A stretch of 64,000 nucleotides of DNA, from NCBI GenBank assembly GCA_029227175.1, contig JAQXZK010000012.1:1-64000 (forward strand), given 5' to 3'. This DNA is from Bacteroidales bacterium. GTDB lineage: Bacteria; Bacteroidota; Bacteroidia; Bacteroidales; Bacteroidaceae. Within the stretch, counting starts at the first letter, position 1; each line of letters begins with the position of its first letter. Of the stretch, positions 46,404 to 56,073 are shown one piece after another. Both the position numbers and the translations under genes were made by a program. Under the pieces are notes generated by a model. That model saw only the letters and a list, made by a program, of their open reading frames with translations, had not been told where the DNA came from and ran no database searches.

Positions 46404-47357
46404 ATGACTATTGTCGACCTCATCCATAAACAAGAGAAGACAGCCTTCTCCTTCGAAATACTCCCTCCACTGAAAGGAACCGGTATCGGCAAAGTGTACG
46501 AAACCATTGACGCCCTCAGGGAATTTGACCCGCAATATATAAACATCACCACCCATCGCAGCGAATACGTCTACAAAGACCTGGGCAACGGACTCTTCCA
46601 GCGCAACCGACTAAGAAGACGTCCCGGTACCGTAGCGGTAGCTGCCGCCATCCATAACAAATACGGAATCAAAGTGGTGCCACACGTATTGTGCAGCGGA
46701 TATACCCGCGAAGAAACAGAATACACGCTGCTCGACCTGCAGTTTCTCGGTATCACCGACCTGCTTGTCCTGCGTGGAGACAAAGCCAAGCACGAAGCAA
46801 CCTTCACGCCGGAAGAAGGCGGAAACGCACATGCCGTAGACCTGGAATGGCAGATACAGAACTTCAACAAAGGTATCTTTGTCGACGGCTCCGAGATGAA
46901 AGTGCCGGCACAGCCCTTCAGTTACGGCGTAGCCTGCTATCCCGAAAAACACGAAGAGGCACCCAACATGGAAACGGACATCTACTGGCTGAAGAAAAAA
47001 GTAGAAGCCGGTGCAGAATACGCAGTGACACAACTCTTCTTCGACAACAAGAAATACTTCGACTTCGTGGAACGTGCACGCCAGGAAGGCATTACCGTAC
47101 CCATCATTCCGGGAATCAAACCCTTCAAGAGACTCTCACACCTGACAGTCCTGCCCAAGACATTCAAGATAGACCTGCCCGAGGCACTCGCCAGCGAAGC
47201 AATGAAGTGCAAGACAGACGCCGACTGTGCCCAACTGGGCATCGAATGGTGCAAGACCCAATGCAAGGAACTCATCGCACACGGAGTACCAAGCATTCAC
47301 TTCTATAGCGTCGGAGCCACAGACTCCATCAAGGCCGTGGCCAAAGACATCTACTAA
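46404..47357 (+). CDS. metF: 5,10-methylenetetrahydrofolate reductase
   Basis: A 317-aa flavoprotein that reduces methylene-THF to methyl-THF for methionine synthesis. Typical features are FSFEILPPLKG near residue 16, where the E is the proton donor, THRSEYVY, GDKAKHEATFT near 125-136 and the pentad YAVTQLFFDN near 202-211. Full length. It starts a run of plus-strand genes with holB 39 bp downstream. The promoter lies in the right island repeat. Confidence 0.95.
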   Translation: MTIVDLIHKQEKTAFSFEILPPLKGTGIGKVYETIDALREFDPQYINITTHRSEYVYKDLGNGLFQRNRLRRRPGTVAVAAAIHNKYGIKVVPHVLCSGYTREETEYTLLDLQFLGITDLLVLRGDKAKHEATFTPEEGGNAHAVDLEWQIQNFNKGIFVDGSEMKVPAQPFSYGVACYPEKHEEAPNMETDIYWLKKKVEAGAEYAVTQLFFDNKKYFDFVERARQEGITVPIIPGIKPFKRLSHLTVLPKTFKIDLPEALASEAMKCKTDADCAQLGIEWCKTQCKELIAHGVPSIHFYSVGATDSIKAVAKDIY

Positions 47358-47396
47358 TAAAAAACAGCACAAACAAACCAACAGGAAAGGAAGACA

Positions 47397-48533
47397 GTGT
47401 ACACGTTCAAGGACGTCATAGGACAAGAAGCCATCAAGCAGAAACTGATGGAAGACGTGGCCGAGGGGCGCATTGCCCACGCCATACTCCTTGCCGGACC
47501 GGAAGGAAGCGGCAAACTGCCGCTGGCCATCGCCTACGCACACTATCTGACCTGCAAACACCGGAGCAACGACGCCTGCGGGAACTGCCCCTCATGCAAG
47601 CAATGGGAGAGCCTGCAGCAACCCGACATACACTTTGTGTACCCCATCTGCAAAAAGAAAGGAACACCGGCCGGCAAGACTCCAGAGTGCTCGGAATACA
47701 TTGGAAACTGGCGCAACCTGCTGAAAGGAGGTTCCTACGTCAGCTTCTCAGACTGGCAACAGGAACTCAACTCGGAAAACGCCCAGCTGACCATCTACGA
47801 GCGTGAAGCAGCCGTACTCCTGCGCAAGGCAAGTCTCCGAGCCGCACCCGGATGCTACAAAATCTGCCTCATCTGGATGCCCGAACGCATGAACGAAGTC
47901 TGTGCAAACAAAATCCTGAAGCTGCTGGAAGAACCGCCTCTGCAGACCGTCTTCATCCTCGTAAGCGAACATCCTGAACGCCTCTTGGCAACAATCACCA
48001 GCCGCACCCAACGCATCAACGTACCAAGACTGAAAGACAGCGAGATAGCGGCTGCCCTGAGAGAAAAATACGGCATCGGCGAGGCTGACAGCAACCGCAT
48101 TGCACACCTCTCAAACGGCAACATGCTGAAGGCCATGGAACAACTGTCGACCAACAAGGAAACCGACGAATTTCTACAACTCTTCATGAGACTCATGAGA
48201 AGTTCGTACGCCCGCAAAATACGCGACATGAAAACATGGAGCGAGGAAGTAGCAGCCATGGGACGCGAACGACAGAAACACTTCCTCGAATACTGCCAGC
48301 ACATGATACGCGAGAACTTCATCTACAACTTCCACCGGGCAGAAATGAACTACATGACCACGGAAGAAGAACAGTTCTCGGCACGCTTCTCCCCCTTCGT
48401 CAACGAAAGAAACGTCATAGGCATCATGGAAGAAATGGCGAAAGCGCAAACCCATGTAGAGGGAAACGTAAATGCCAAAATCATCTTCTTTGACTTCGCC
48501 CTGAAAATGATTGTGCTACTCAAACAACCCTAA
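47397..48533 (+). CDS. holB: DNA polymerase III subunit delta'
   Basis: A 378-aa clamp-loader subunit with a GTG start (47397) after an AAAGGAAG ribosome site. The sequence FKDVIGQEAIKQKL (residues 4-17) is the RFC box-like entry. The P-loop is weak (GPEGSGKLPLA), in keeping with delta' being a non-hydrolysing subunit. Zinc cysteines are CKHRSNDACGNCPSC (residues 51-65). The sensor region contains SRTQRINVPRL (about 202-212). Longer than the E. coli protein (334 aa) mainly at the C-terminus. Confidence 0.9.
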   Translation: MYTFKDVIGQEAIKQKLMEDVAEGRIAHAILLAGPEGSGKLPLAIAYAHYLTCKHRSNDACGNCPSCKQWESLQQPDIHFVYPICKKKGTPAGKTPECSEYIGNWRNLLKGGSYVSFSDWQQELNSENAQLTIYEREAAVLLRKASLRAAPGCYKICLIWMPERMNEVCANKILKLLEEPPLQTVFILVSEHPERLLATITSRTQRINVPRLKDSEIAAALREKYGIGEADSNRIAHLSNGNMLKAMEQLSTNKETDEFLQLFMRLMRSSYARKIRDMKTWSEEVAAMGRERQKHFLEYCQHMIRENFIYNFHRAEMNYMTTEEEQFSARFSPFVNERNVIGIMEEMAKAQTHVEGNVNAKIIFFDFALKMIVLLKQP

Positions 48534-48576
48534 GAAAAACAAACTCAAAAAAACATCCGAAAGGAAAACAGACTAT

Positions 48577-49914
48577 ATGGAATACTCATTCAAACTACAT
48601 AACGGAAGCGGATGCCTCTGCCGAAAAGGATGCGGCAGACAAGACAAGCAACTGAACACCTACGACTGGCTGGCCGACGTACCGGGTAACGAAAAGGAAA
48701 GCGACCTCGTCGAGGTGCAATTCAAAAACACCCGCAAAGGCTATTTCAAAAACAGCTACAACCTGACACTCAACAAAGGAGACATCGTCGCGGTAGAGGC
48801 AACACCCGGCCACGACATAGGCGTCGTTACACTGACCGGAGGATTGGTCCCCCTGCAAATCAAAAAAACCAACCTGAAACCAGACACGGAGTTTAAGCGC
48901 ATCTACCGCATTGCCAAACCCATCGACCTGGAAAAGTACGAAGAAGCCAAGGCACGCGAACACAAAACAATGATTCGCTCGCGCCAGATAGCTAAAGACC
49001 TGAACCTGGAGATGAAAATCGGCGACGTAGAGTTTCAAGGAGACGGTAACAAGGCCATCTTCTACTACATCGCCGAAGGACGCGTAGACTTCAGACAACT
49101 CATCAAGGTACTGGCAGAAGAATTTCACGTAAGAATTGAAATGAAACAAATCGGTGCCCGACAGGAAGCCGGACGCATCGGAGGAATCGGGCCATGCGGC
49201 AGAGAACTCTGCTGCGCGACATGGATGACCTCATTCGTCTCCGTATCCACCTCAGCGGCAAGACTTCAGGACATCTCGCCCAACCCCCAGAAACTGGCCG
49301 GACAATGCGCCAAACTGAAGTGTTGCATGAACTACGAAGTAAACTGCTATGTCGAAGCACAGAAACAACTCCCCTCCCGAGAAATCACACTGGAGACTAA
49401 AGACGGAGAGTTCTACTACTTCAAGGCCGACATCTTAGCCAACCTCATCACCTACTCGACAGACAAGAGCATCCCGGCCAACCTGGTCACCATCACCGGC
49501 AAGAGGGCCTTTGAAATAATCAGCCTGAACAAAAAAGGCATCAAGCCAGACTCCTTGGAAGAGAACGGAAGCGAACAGAACGACCGCTCATCCAACGACC
49601 TGGTTGAACAGGAAAGCCTGACCCGATTTGACAAGAGCAAGAAAAAGAAAAAAAAGAATCGCTCACAAGAACCCAAAGAAAAGAAGAACGAAGAAGGCAA
49701 ACAGCAACAACAGACCGAACCAAAAGACAACGTACAGCAACAGCCCAACCAACAAGAAGCTCCCGAGCAACAAAAAGGTGAAAAACAGCGCGAAGGCGAG
49801 CCAAGACGAAACAACGAACGTCGCAGGCACAACCCACGCAACGGCAATCGCCCAGGCAACCGAGACAGGAGAAATAACCCTCCACAGCCTCAACAACAAC
49901 CCCAAGGAGAATGA
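48577..49914 (+). CDS. RicT/YaaT-type PSP1 domain protein
   Basis: A 445-aa protein with a PSP1 domain (residues about 45-290). The cysteine-rich block GPCGRELCCATWM...KLKCCMNYE matches RicT, which in Bacillus is part of the Fe-S RicAFT complex that works with RNase Y. The tail (about residues 350-445) is low-complexity, rich in K, Q, E, N and R, and probably disordered. The ATG at 48577 (MEYSFKLHN) is chosen since the upstream frame has no conserved sequence. The stop overlaps the gldH start by 4 bp, a linkage seen in other Bacteroidetes. Confidence 0.88.
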   Translation: MEYSFKLHNGSGCLCRKGCGRQDKQLNTYDWLADVPGNEKESDLVEVQFKNTRKGYFKNSYNLTLNKGDIVAVEATPGHDIGVVTLTGGLVPLQIKKTNLKPDTEFKRIYRIAKPIDLEKYEEAKAREHKTMIRSRQIAKDLNLEMKIGDVEFQGDGNKAIFYYIAEGRVDFRQLIKVLAEEFHVRIEMKQIGARQEAGRIGGIGPCGRELCCATWMTSFVSVSTSAARLQDISPNPQKLAGQCAKLKCCMNYEVNCYVEAQKQLPSREITLETKDGEFYYFKADILANLITYSTDKSIPANLVTITGKRAFEIISLNKKGIKPDSLEENGSEQNDRSSNDLVEQESLTRFDKSKKKKKKNRSQEPKEKKNEEGKQQQQTEPKDNVQQQPNQQEAPEQQKGEKQREGEPRRNNERRRHNPRNGNRPGNRDRRNNPPQPQQQPQGE

Positions 49915-50429
49915 GACATCTACTCTCATTGCTGATTGCCCTCGCCTGTAGTTTGTCGGCCTGCCACGAAAACGTTCCCAAAACCATCTACCACCAAAGC
50001 CGAGTCCTTCCCCCACAGGGATGGACTCGGGAAGATGCGCTCTCCTTCGAAGTGACAATCCAGGACTCGACCCAGCAAGCCTACGACATCGCGGTGGAAT
50101 GGCGTCTGGAAGATAATTACGTCTTCAGTGACATCAACCTGCTGTTCGAGGCAGATATAGACAGTACAGGGAAACAAGATACCCTGACCGTACACACGCA
50201 CGTGCTCGACCAGCACAACGTCTGGAAAGGCAAGAAAGGCTCCAGCGGACTGCACCAACAAAGGATGTTTCTAAAGACTATACACTTCCCCCAAACAGGT
50301 ACATACACCCTAAGAATCAGACAGCAGATGACTCACGACAAACCTCTGAAAGGTATTCACGACGTAGGGATTATTGTCAGTTACCCCGACGACCGGCATC
50401 CAGACGCAGGAAAACAAACAGTAAAATAG
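49911..50429 (+). CDS. gldH: GldH family gliding-motility lipoprotein
   Basis: A 172-aa lipoprotein (lipobox LSAC, Cys18) of the GldH family. In Flavobacterium GldH is needed for gliding, but Bacteroidales that do not glide also keep it, so a cell-envelope role is likely here. It matches in length and in the LPPQGWTREDALSFEV and HDVGIIVS segments. The start overlaps the ricT-like stop (ATGA). The last 53 bp overlap the end of rodA on the other strand. Confidence 0.88.
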   Translation: MRHLLSLLIALACSLSACHENVPKTIYHQSRVLPPQGWTREDALSFEVTIQDSTQQAYDIAVEWRLEDNYVFSDINLLFEADIDSTGKQDTLTVHTHVLDQHNVWKGKKGSSGLHQQRMFLKTIHFPQTGTYTLRIRQQMTHDKPLKGIHDVGIIVSYPDDRHPDAGKQTVK

Positions 50430-51828
50430 AGAAGCCCCACAGCGAAGAACCTCCGTAACTGAAAAAAGGCAACGGAATACCAATCACCGGCGTAAGTCCC
50501 AACACCATGCCTACATTGATGAACAAGTGGAAGAGAAACACACTTAAGGTACAATACCCATAGACACGAGCAAAAGTAGTATCCTGACGTTCAGACAAAT
50601 AAATGAGTCGCAGGATAAGTGCGAGGAAAAGCACCAGCACCACTGAAGAACCGACAAAGCCCTGTTCCTCGCCAATCGTACAAAAGATAAAGTCGGTATC
50701 TTGCTCGGGCACATACTTCAGCTTGGTCTGCGTTCCACGCAAAAATCCCTTACCCACCAGTCCTCCGGAGCCGATGGCTATCTTGGACTGATTGACATTA
50801 TACCCGGCACCAGCCAGGTCATCCTCCATACCAAGTACGACCTTGATGCGCACCTGTTGGTGCGGCTCCAGGATGTCGGTAAAAACATAGTTGCAGGAAA
50901 ACAGAAAAGCGACAGAGCAGAGCGTAAAAAGAGCGATGAAAAAATACTGGATTTTACGTAAGTCTATGGCACAATAAATCAGATAAAGGGCAAGCGACAA
51001 ACACAGGAACAGACATACCCCGACAAGATTGAACGGATACAGCCACAGAGAGAAGCACAAGGAAGGAAGCAGAACCGCAGCACCCACAGAGATGAGGCGT
51101 CGCACCTGGTCCACACGCTTTAAGTAGACATAAATCATGCCCACCGAAAAGAGCATGACAAGAATCAGTACCAGGAAAGGACCGACAGGCGTAACCTGCC
51201 CTTCCTCAAGCATCACCTCTCCATAACGGAGGCCTACGACAAAATATACCACGGCAGCAATGCCCGAAAAGATGACAGCACCCGACATTCCCTCCCGATA
51301 AAGCATCAGGAAGAACGCAAAATAAGCCAACGCCGAACCGGTCTCTCGCTGGGCGATAATCAGCAGCATGGGCAGAAATATAATGACCAATGCCCCCAAA
51401 AAATTGGACATCTTCGCGAGCGTGAAGTTATAAGAGCCGATGAACCGGGCCAAAGCCAGTGCTGTCGCAAACTTGGCAAACTCGGCAGGCTGTAGGCTGA
51501 CTGGGCCAAAGACCAGCCACGAGTGGGAACCCTTGATGTCCTTGGCAACAAAGATGGTGACGACCAGCAATGCTAACATTCCTATATATATGATATAAGA
51601 AAAGACCTCATACAGACCATCATCCAGCATCAGCAACACAAAGCCAAGACCGAAGGAACAAAGAATCCACACCATCTGCTTGCCGGCACGCGTCGAGAAG
51701 TCCAGAAAATCGCGGTCGCTATAATCATAACTCGCGCCACAGACACTGAACCACCCGAAAATGACCAGCAACAGATAGATGCCCACCGTAATCCAGTCAA
51801 TAGATTTCAACAAACTATCTCGTCTCAT
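50377..51828 (-). CDS. rodA: Rod-shape-determining glycosyltransferase RodA
   Basis: A 483-aa SEDS-family membrane enzyme that polymerises lipid II during cell elongation, working with PBP2. About ten helices are visible. Family motifs are KGSHSWLVFGPVSLQPAEFAKF (with the conserved QPAE-F) and GLTPVIGIPLPFFSYGGSS near the C-terminus. The ATG at 51828 (MRRDSLLKS) overlaps the PBP2 stop by 14 bp. The chain is longer than E. coli RodA (370 aa) owing to extra helices in the middle, as in other Bacteroidetes. Convergent with gldH and overlapping it. Confidence 0.95.
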   Translation of the reverse strand: MRRDSLLKSIDWITVGIYLLLVIFGWFSVCGASYDYSDRDFLDFSTRAGKQMVWILCSFGLGFVLLMLDDGLYEVFSYIIYIGMLALLVVTIFVAKDIKGSHSWLVFGPVSLQPAEFAKFATALALARFIGSYNFTLAKMSNFLGALVIIFLPMLLIIAQRETGSALAYFAFFLMLYREGMSGAVIFSGIAAVVYFVVGLRYGEVMLEEGQVTPVGPFLVLILVMLFSVGMIYVYLKRVDQVRRLISVGAAVLLPSLCFSLWLYPFNLVGVCLFLCLSLALYLIYCAIDLRKIQYFFIALFTLCSVAFLFSCNYVFTDILEPHQQVRIKVVLGMEDDLAGAGYNVNQSKIAIGSGGLVGKGFLRGTQTKLKYVPEQDTDFIFCTIGEEQGFVGSSVVLVLFLALILRLIYLSERQDTTFARVYGYCTLSVFLFHLFINVGMVLGLTPVIGIPLPFFSYGGSSLWGFSILLFVFLRLDAGRRGN

Positions 51829-53671
51829 CGCTATAATAAATTTCACGATTACTGAATTCCTCGGCCAATATCTCATTCGTTGGCGACAACTTCCCGTTCA
51901 GGAACTGGTCCATCATCAATGCACCAATAGGCACACCATACACCGCGCCAAAACCGCCATTCTCCACATAAACAGCAACGGCAATCTTGGGGTCGTCCAT
52001 AGGAGCAAAGCCCATAAAGACAGAATGGTCCTTTCCACGGTTCTGCGCCGTTCCTGTCTTGCCGCAGGCAGGAATTCCCGGCAAGATACTATTCACCCAC
52101 CGGCAAGTTCCACCCGTTACAGCAGCACGCATTCCCTGAACCACTGCCTCGTAATGGCTTCGCGCGATGGTCGGGTAACGCGGTGTCACATATAGGCTGT
52201 CAATACGGTTGTCTTCGATTTCCTTCACGACATGAGGAGTAATAAAAGAGCCCCTATTCGCTATGGTCGCACAGAGATTGGCTATCTGCAACGGAGTTGC
52301 AAGGATTTCTCCCTGCCCGATGGAGATGGAAATAACCGTCAAGCCATTCCACGAACCACGGTAAGCCTTGTCATAATAACCCGCATTAGGAATAAAACCA
52401 CGCCCCTCTCCCGGGATGTCCACACCCAGTTTATAACCAAAGCCCTGAGAAACCATGTGGTCTTTCCAGACAGTGATGGCCTGTTGGGAAGAGCCGTACT
52501 TCTTGTCACCAAACATCTTGAATAAACCCCAGCAGAAGTAACTGTTGCAAGATGTTGCCAAAGCAGGAACCAACGGAAGGGGTGACGGATGTCCGTGACA
52601 ACCCACATGAAGTCCTTTGAAAGAAAAGCCATGACTGCAGGGATAAGCCGGAGACAGAACATCGATAATATCCTCTTCAAGGAAGGTAAGTGCTTGAGCC
52701 GGTTTAAACGTCGAACCGGGAGGATAGTTCCCCATAATAGCCCGGTTCAACAACGGTTTCCGATGGTCAAGCGTCAATTCACGATGACTTTTGCCTCGCT
52801 GCCGGCCAATCATAAGATGAGGGTCAAATGTAGGAGACGAGACCATGGCCAATATCTCTCCGGTCTTGGGCTCTATGGCTACAATCGCTCCAATCTTATG
52901 CTGCATCAACCGTTCGCCTAACATCTGCAGATCTATATCTATGCCCAGCGTCAGATTCTTTCCCGGTATGGCCGGACGATCGTGAGTCCCGTCCATGTAA
53001 TGTCCCTGAATACGGCCGTGAGCATCACGCAGCAATACCTCGACACCTTTCTCTCCCCGCAAGTATTTCTCGTAACTCTTCTCTATACCCTGTCGACCGG
53101 CATAGTCTCCACGCGTGTAATAGTCGTCATTTTCTATGTCATACACAGAGACCTCACCGATATCGCCCAATACGTGTGCGGCAGCATTGTAGGTGTACTG
53201 CCTAATCGTTCTTCGCTGGACATAAAAACCGGGGAACTTGAATAATTTCTCCTGAAAAACGCCACACTCTCCGGCTGACAACTGGGTCATGAATACCTGA
53301 TGAGTATACCTTGAGTAACCTGGATTCAACCTTCGGTTAGACACATCACGCATTTTCCGTTCGAACTGCCCTCGGGTAATGCCCAGTGTCTGACAGAAGT
53401 CAAGTGTGTCCAAGTCTTTTACCTCTCGGGGGACAAAGGTAATATCATAAGCCGGCTGATTGAAGACAAGCAACTTACCGTTTCTATCATAGATGGCTCC
53501 GCGAGAGGGGAACTGCACCTTATTGAGGAATGCATTGTTAGCTGCATTCCGCTTGTAATCATCAGTCATCAACTGCAACTGTGCCAGACGTGCAATATAA
53601 ATAAGCACAATCATCAAGGTACAAACCCCTATTACCCATTTTCTTCCTTCGTAGGTATAATCCTTAGGCAT
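51815..53671 (-). CDS. mrdA: Penicillin-binding protein 2 (elongation transpeptidase)
   Basis: A 618-aa class B PBP anchored by one N-terminal helix. It cross-links new peptidoglycan made by RodA. The active-site Ser is S320 in GSTFKP (SxxK), followed by SCN (SxN) and KTGTAQN (KTG). A pedestal domain occupies about residues 50-230, including QPAYDITFVPREV. It follows mreD by 21 bp and overlaps rodA by 14 bp, forming the expected elongasome operon. Confidence 0.96.
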   Translation of the reverse strand: MPKDYTYEGRKWVIGVCTLMIVLIYIARLAQLQLMTDDYKRNAANNAFLNKVQFPSRGAIYDRNGKLLVFNQPAYDITFVPREVKDLDTLDFCQTLGITRGQFERKMRDVSNRRLNPGYSRYTHQVFMTQLSAGECGVFQEKLFKFPGFYVQRRTIRQYTYNAAAHVLGDIGEVSVYDIENDDYYTRGDYAGRQGIEKSYEKYLRGEKGVEVLLRDAHGRIQGHYMDGTHDRPAIPGKNLTLGIDIDLQMLGERLMQHKIGAIVAIEPKTGEILAMVSSPTFDPHLMIGRQRGKSHRELTLDHRKPLLNRAIMGNYPPGSTFKPAQALTFLEEDIIDVLSPAYPCSHGFSFKGLHVGCHGHPSPLPLVPALATSCNSYFCWGLFKMFGDKKYGSSQQAITVWKDHMVSQGFGYKLGVDIPGEGRGFIPNAGYYDKAYRGSWNGLTVISISIGQGEILATPLQIANLCATIANRGSFITPHVVKEIEDNRIDSLYVTPRYPTIARSHYEAVVQGMRAAVTGGTCRWVNSILPGIPACGKTGTAQNRGKDHSVFMGFAPMDDPKIAVAVYVENGGFGAVYGVPIGALMMDQFLNGKLSPTNEILAEEFSNREIYYSDETR

Positions 53672-53692
53672 AAATCTCTCCCCCTACTGTCC

Positions 53693-54193
53693 TTAACTCT
53701 TGCGAAATCCTTCCAAAGCAAACACAAGCAATGACGTGAGCAATGTACTACATACAATCTTAGTGAGAATCAGGCCCAAATGAACCAAAGAGAAATACTC
53801 CAGACAAACCACAAGCACCGCATGAATCAATAGCATACACATGACATATCGGATAAAAGACGCAATACCCATCACCCGGAAAGAGGGCGTGAAAGAACCC
53901 TGCATATCACGTGTCATGAAAAGCGACAACAGAGAAGGACGTACCATGGCGACAAAGACAGATGCAGCAGCATTGACACCCGGAACATCGAGAAACATAT
54001 CGACAAGTAAACCCATGACAAATGCCCACAACAATAACTGATTGCGACCCACCGCTGTGTCCTGCTTCAGAATGAAGTATACATAGAAGAAGGGGGTGGC
54101 AAAACCTCCAAGGTGTATTTGGTTCAATAACAGCACCTGAAAGAGTAACAACCCCACGAACCACAACAGTTTCCTCACTATATCAGGCATCAT
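53693..54193 (-). CDS. mreD: Rod-shape-determining protein MreD
   Basis: A 166-aa inner-membrane protein with about five helices, typical size and position for MreD between mreC and mrdA. Sequence is poorly conserved in this family; the call rests on VGLLLFQVLLLNQIHLGG, the hydrophobic pattern and operon order. ATGs at 54193 and 54190 are adjacent. 12 bp after mreC. Confidence 0.88.
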   Translation of the reverse strand: MMPDIVRKLLWFVGLLLFQVLLLNQIHLGGFATPFFYVYFILKQDTAVGRNQLLLWAFVMGLLVDMFLDVPGVNAAASVFVAMVRPSLLSLFMTRDMQGSFTPSFRVMGIASFIRYVMCMLLIHAVLVVCLEYFSLVHLGLILTKIVCSTLLTSLLVFALEGFRKS

Positions 54194-54205
54194 AATACTA
54201 CCTTC

Positions 54206-55042
54206 CTATATCTTTTTCTCAAGTTCATTTTGTTCCATCCGTTCTTTCCGCTCGATAACTCTCACACTTCCAATCTTTCCAAAATCTGTCGACAAACGAA
54301 CCTTTAGTAGATAGGAAAGACCATCATGAGAGTCAGAGACAGACTCAACGCGCCCAATCATGATTCCCTCCGGAAAGACGGCAGAGTAACCGCTTGTTAC
54401 TACCGTATCGCCTATATTAAAGTCTACATGACGAGGCAGGTCCTTCAGATAGGCATAACGGGAATCTCCCTGGTCCCATCTCATATAGCCAAAGTACTCA
54501 CTCCCCGCAATCTTGCAGCTGACAGCACTCTTGGAGTTTAAAAGTGAGATGACCAAAGCATAGTGCGCTGACGTCTTATAAACAATACCCACAACCCCCT
54601 TTGCATCGATTACGCCCATCTCCGGACGAATACCGTCGGCAGAGCCTTTATCAAGCGTAATGTAATTATCTGCCTGATTGATGCTGTTCTTAACAACATT
54701 CGCCTTCCGTATAATCATTTTCGCGGAGTCGACCCTGTCCAGGCTTTCCAGCTCTGTCTCATCCGCCTGCTTCTCTGACAGTTGTCTCTTAAGAAAAGCA
54801 ACCTGCCGTTCCAGTTGGGTATTCCTGTCCAACAGACTTTCATTGACAGTGCGCAACTGAAAATAAGAGTTGGCAATGCCTATCTCTTCATAAATCTTTC
54901 CCATAACAGCATTGGAGGAAGTAAAGAAAACGCCCTGCTGATAGTTATTATAGCGAAACAATAAAACAAAACTGGTTACCTCCAACAATAGAAAGAGGAA
55001 CCAGTAATTGTATTTTATGAAGAAATTTATAAGATTTCTCAT
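54206..55042 (-). CDS. mreC: Rod-shape-determining protein MreC
   Basis: A 278-aa periplasmic scaffold of the elongasome, with one N-terminal helix (residues 13-30), a coiled coil (about 70-100) and two beta-barrel domains. Family marks are NYITLDKGSADGIRPEMGVIDAKGVVGIV near 124-152 and GDTVVTSGYSAVFPEGIMIG near 208-227. Its ATG overlaps the mreB stop by 4 bp. Confidence 0.95.
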   Translation of the reverse strand: MRNLINFFIKYNYWFLFLLLEVTSFVLLFRYNNYQQGVFFTSSNAVMGKIYEEIGIANSYFQLRTVNESLLDRNTQLERQVAFLKRQLSEKQADETELESLDRVDSAKMIIRKANVVKNSINQADNYITLDKGSADGIRPEMGVIDAKGVVGIVYKTSAHYALVISLLNSKSAVSCKIAGSEYFGYMRWDQGDSRYAYLKDLPRHVDFNIGDTVVTSGYSAVFPEGIMIGRVESVSDSHDGLSYLLKVRLSTDFGKIGSVRVIERKERMEQNELEKKI

Positions 55043-56061
55043 CTCATAAGGAACTGGAACCGGTTGACGTTCTTCAATGCCACACCGGTACCTTTTGCAA
55101 CAGCCAGCAATGGGTCTTCTGCTACATGGAACGGAATGTTGATTTTGTCAGTCAGACGTTTGTCAAGGCCACGCAACAAAGCACCACCTCCGGCCAGATA
55201 AATACCATTATGAACAATATCTGCGTACAGTTCAGGCGGCGTGTGCTCCAATGCGTTTAAGATGGCAGCCTCAATGCGAGCCACCGACTTGTCCAGACAG
55301 TGGGCAATCTCCTGATAGCATACAGGTACCTGCATCGGCAAGGCAGTGATGCGGTTCGGACCATAGACAACATAGTCTTCCGGAGCATCCTCTCCAAGGT
55401 CTGTCAAGGCAGAGCCTACACTGATTTTGATACGCTCGGCCATACGTTCGCTGACCTTCACGTTATGCTGTCGGCTCATGTATTCCTGTATATCGGCAAT
55501 CAAGTCATCACCGGCCACTTTGATGGAGCTGTTCGTCACAATGCCACCCATGGATATTACAGCGATTTCTGTGGTACCACCACCTATGTCGACAATCATA
55601 TTTCCCTCTGGGGCTTCTACGTCAATACCAACTCCTATGGCAGCTGCCATAGGTTCGTAAATCAGATAGACATCACGTCCACCCGCATGCTCGGCACTAT
55701 CACGCACGGCACGCTTCTCCACTTCTGTTGAACCAGAGGGGACACCGATGACCATACGCAGAGAGGGTGTAAAAATCCGGTTTCTATTGCTCACCTTCTT
55801 TATCAGACCACGAATCATCGCCTCACAAGCGTCAAAGTCGGCGATGACACCATCACGCAGCGGGCGGATAGTGCTTATCTGGTCGTTCGTCTTCTCGTAC
55901 ATGCACTTTGCCTGCTCGCCAACCGCAATCGTTTTCTTGGTGACGCGGTCGAGGGCAACTACAGAAGGCTCGTTGACAACAATCTTACCATTAGAAGTAA
56001 TGATGGTGTTGGCAGTGCCAAGGTCCATCGCTATTTCTTGCGTAAAGGAAAAAAGTCCCAT
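55039..56061 (-). CDS. mreB: Rod-shape-determining actin homologue MreB
   Basis: A 340-aa actin-fold ATPase that guides lateral wall synthesis. The phosphate-1 motif is MDLGTANTII (residues 12-21), phosphate-2 is VDIGGGTTEIAVIS (about 157-170) and the adenosine motif is LAGGGALLRGLD near 288-299. Full length. It lies 12 bp after purH and 4 bp overlaps mreC. Confidence 0.97.
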   Translation of the reverse strand: MGLFSFTQEIAMDLGTANTIITSNGKIVVNEPSVVALDRVTKKTIAVGEQAKCMYEKTNDQISTIRPLRDGVIADFDACEAMIRGLIKKVSNRNRIFTPSLRMVIGVPSGSTEVEKRAVRDSAEHAGGRDVYLIYEPMAAAIGVGIDVEAPEGNMIVDIGGGTTEIAVISMGGIVTNSSIKVAGDDLIADIQEYMSRQHNVKVSERMAERIKISVGSALTDLGEDAPEDYVVYGPNRITALPMQVPVCYQEIAHCLDKSVARIEAAILNALEHTPPELYADIVHNGIYLAGGGALLRGLDKRLTDKINIPFHVAEDPLLAVAKGTGVALKNVNRFQFLMR

Positions 56062-56073
56062 TCGATTTTGTTA

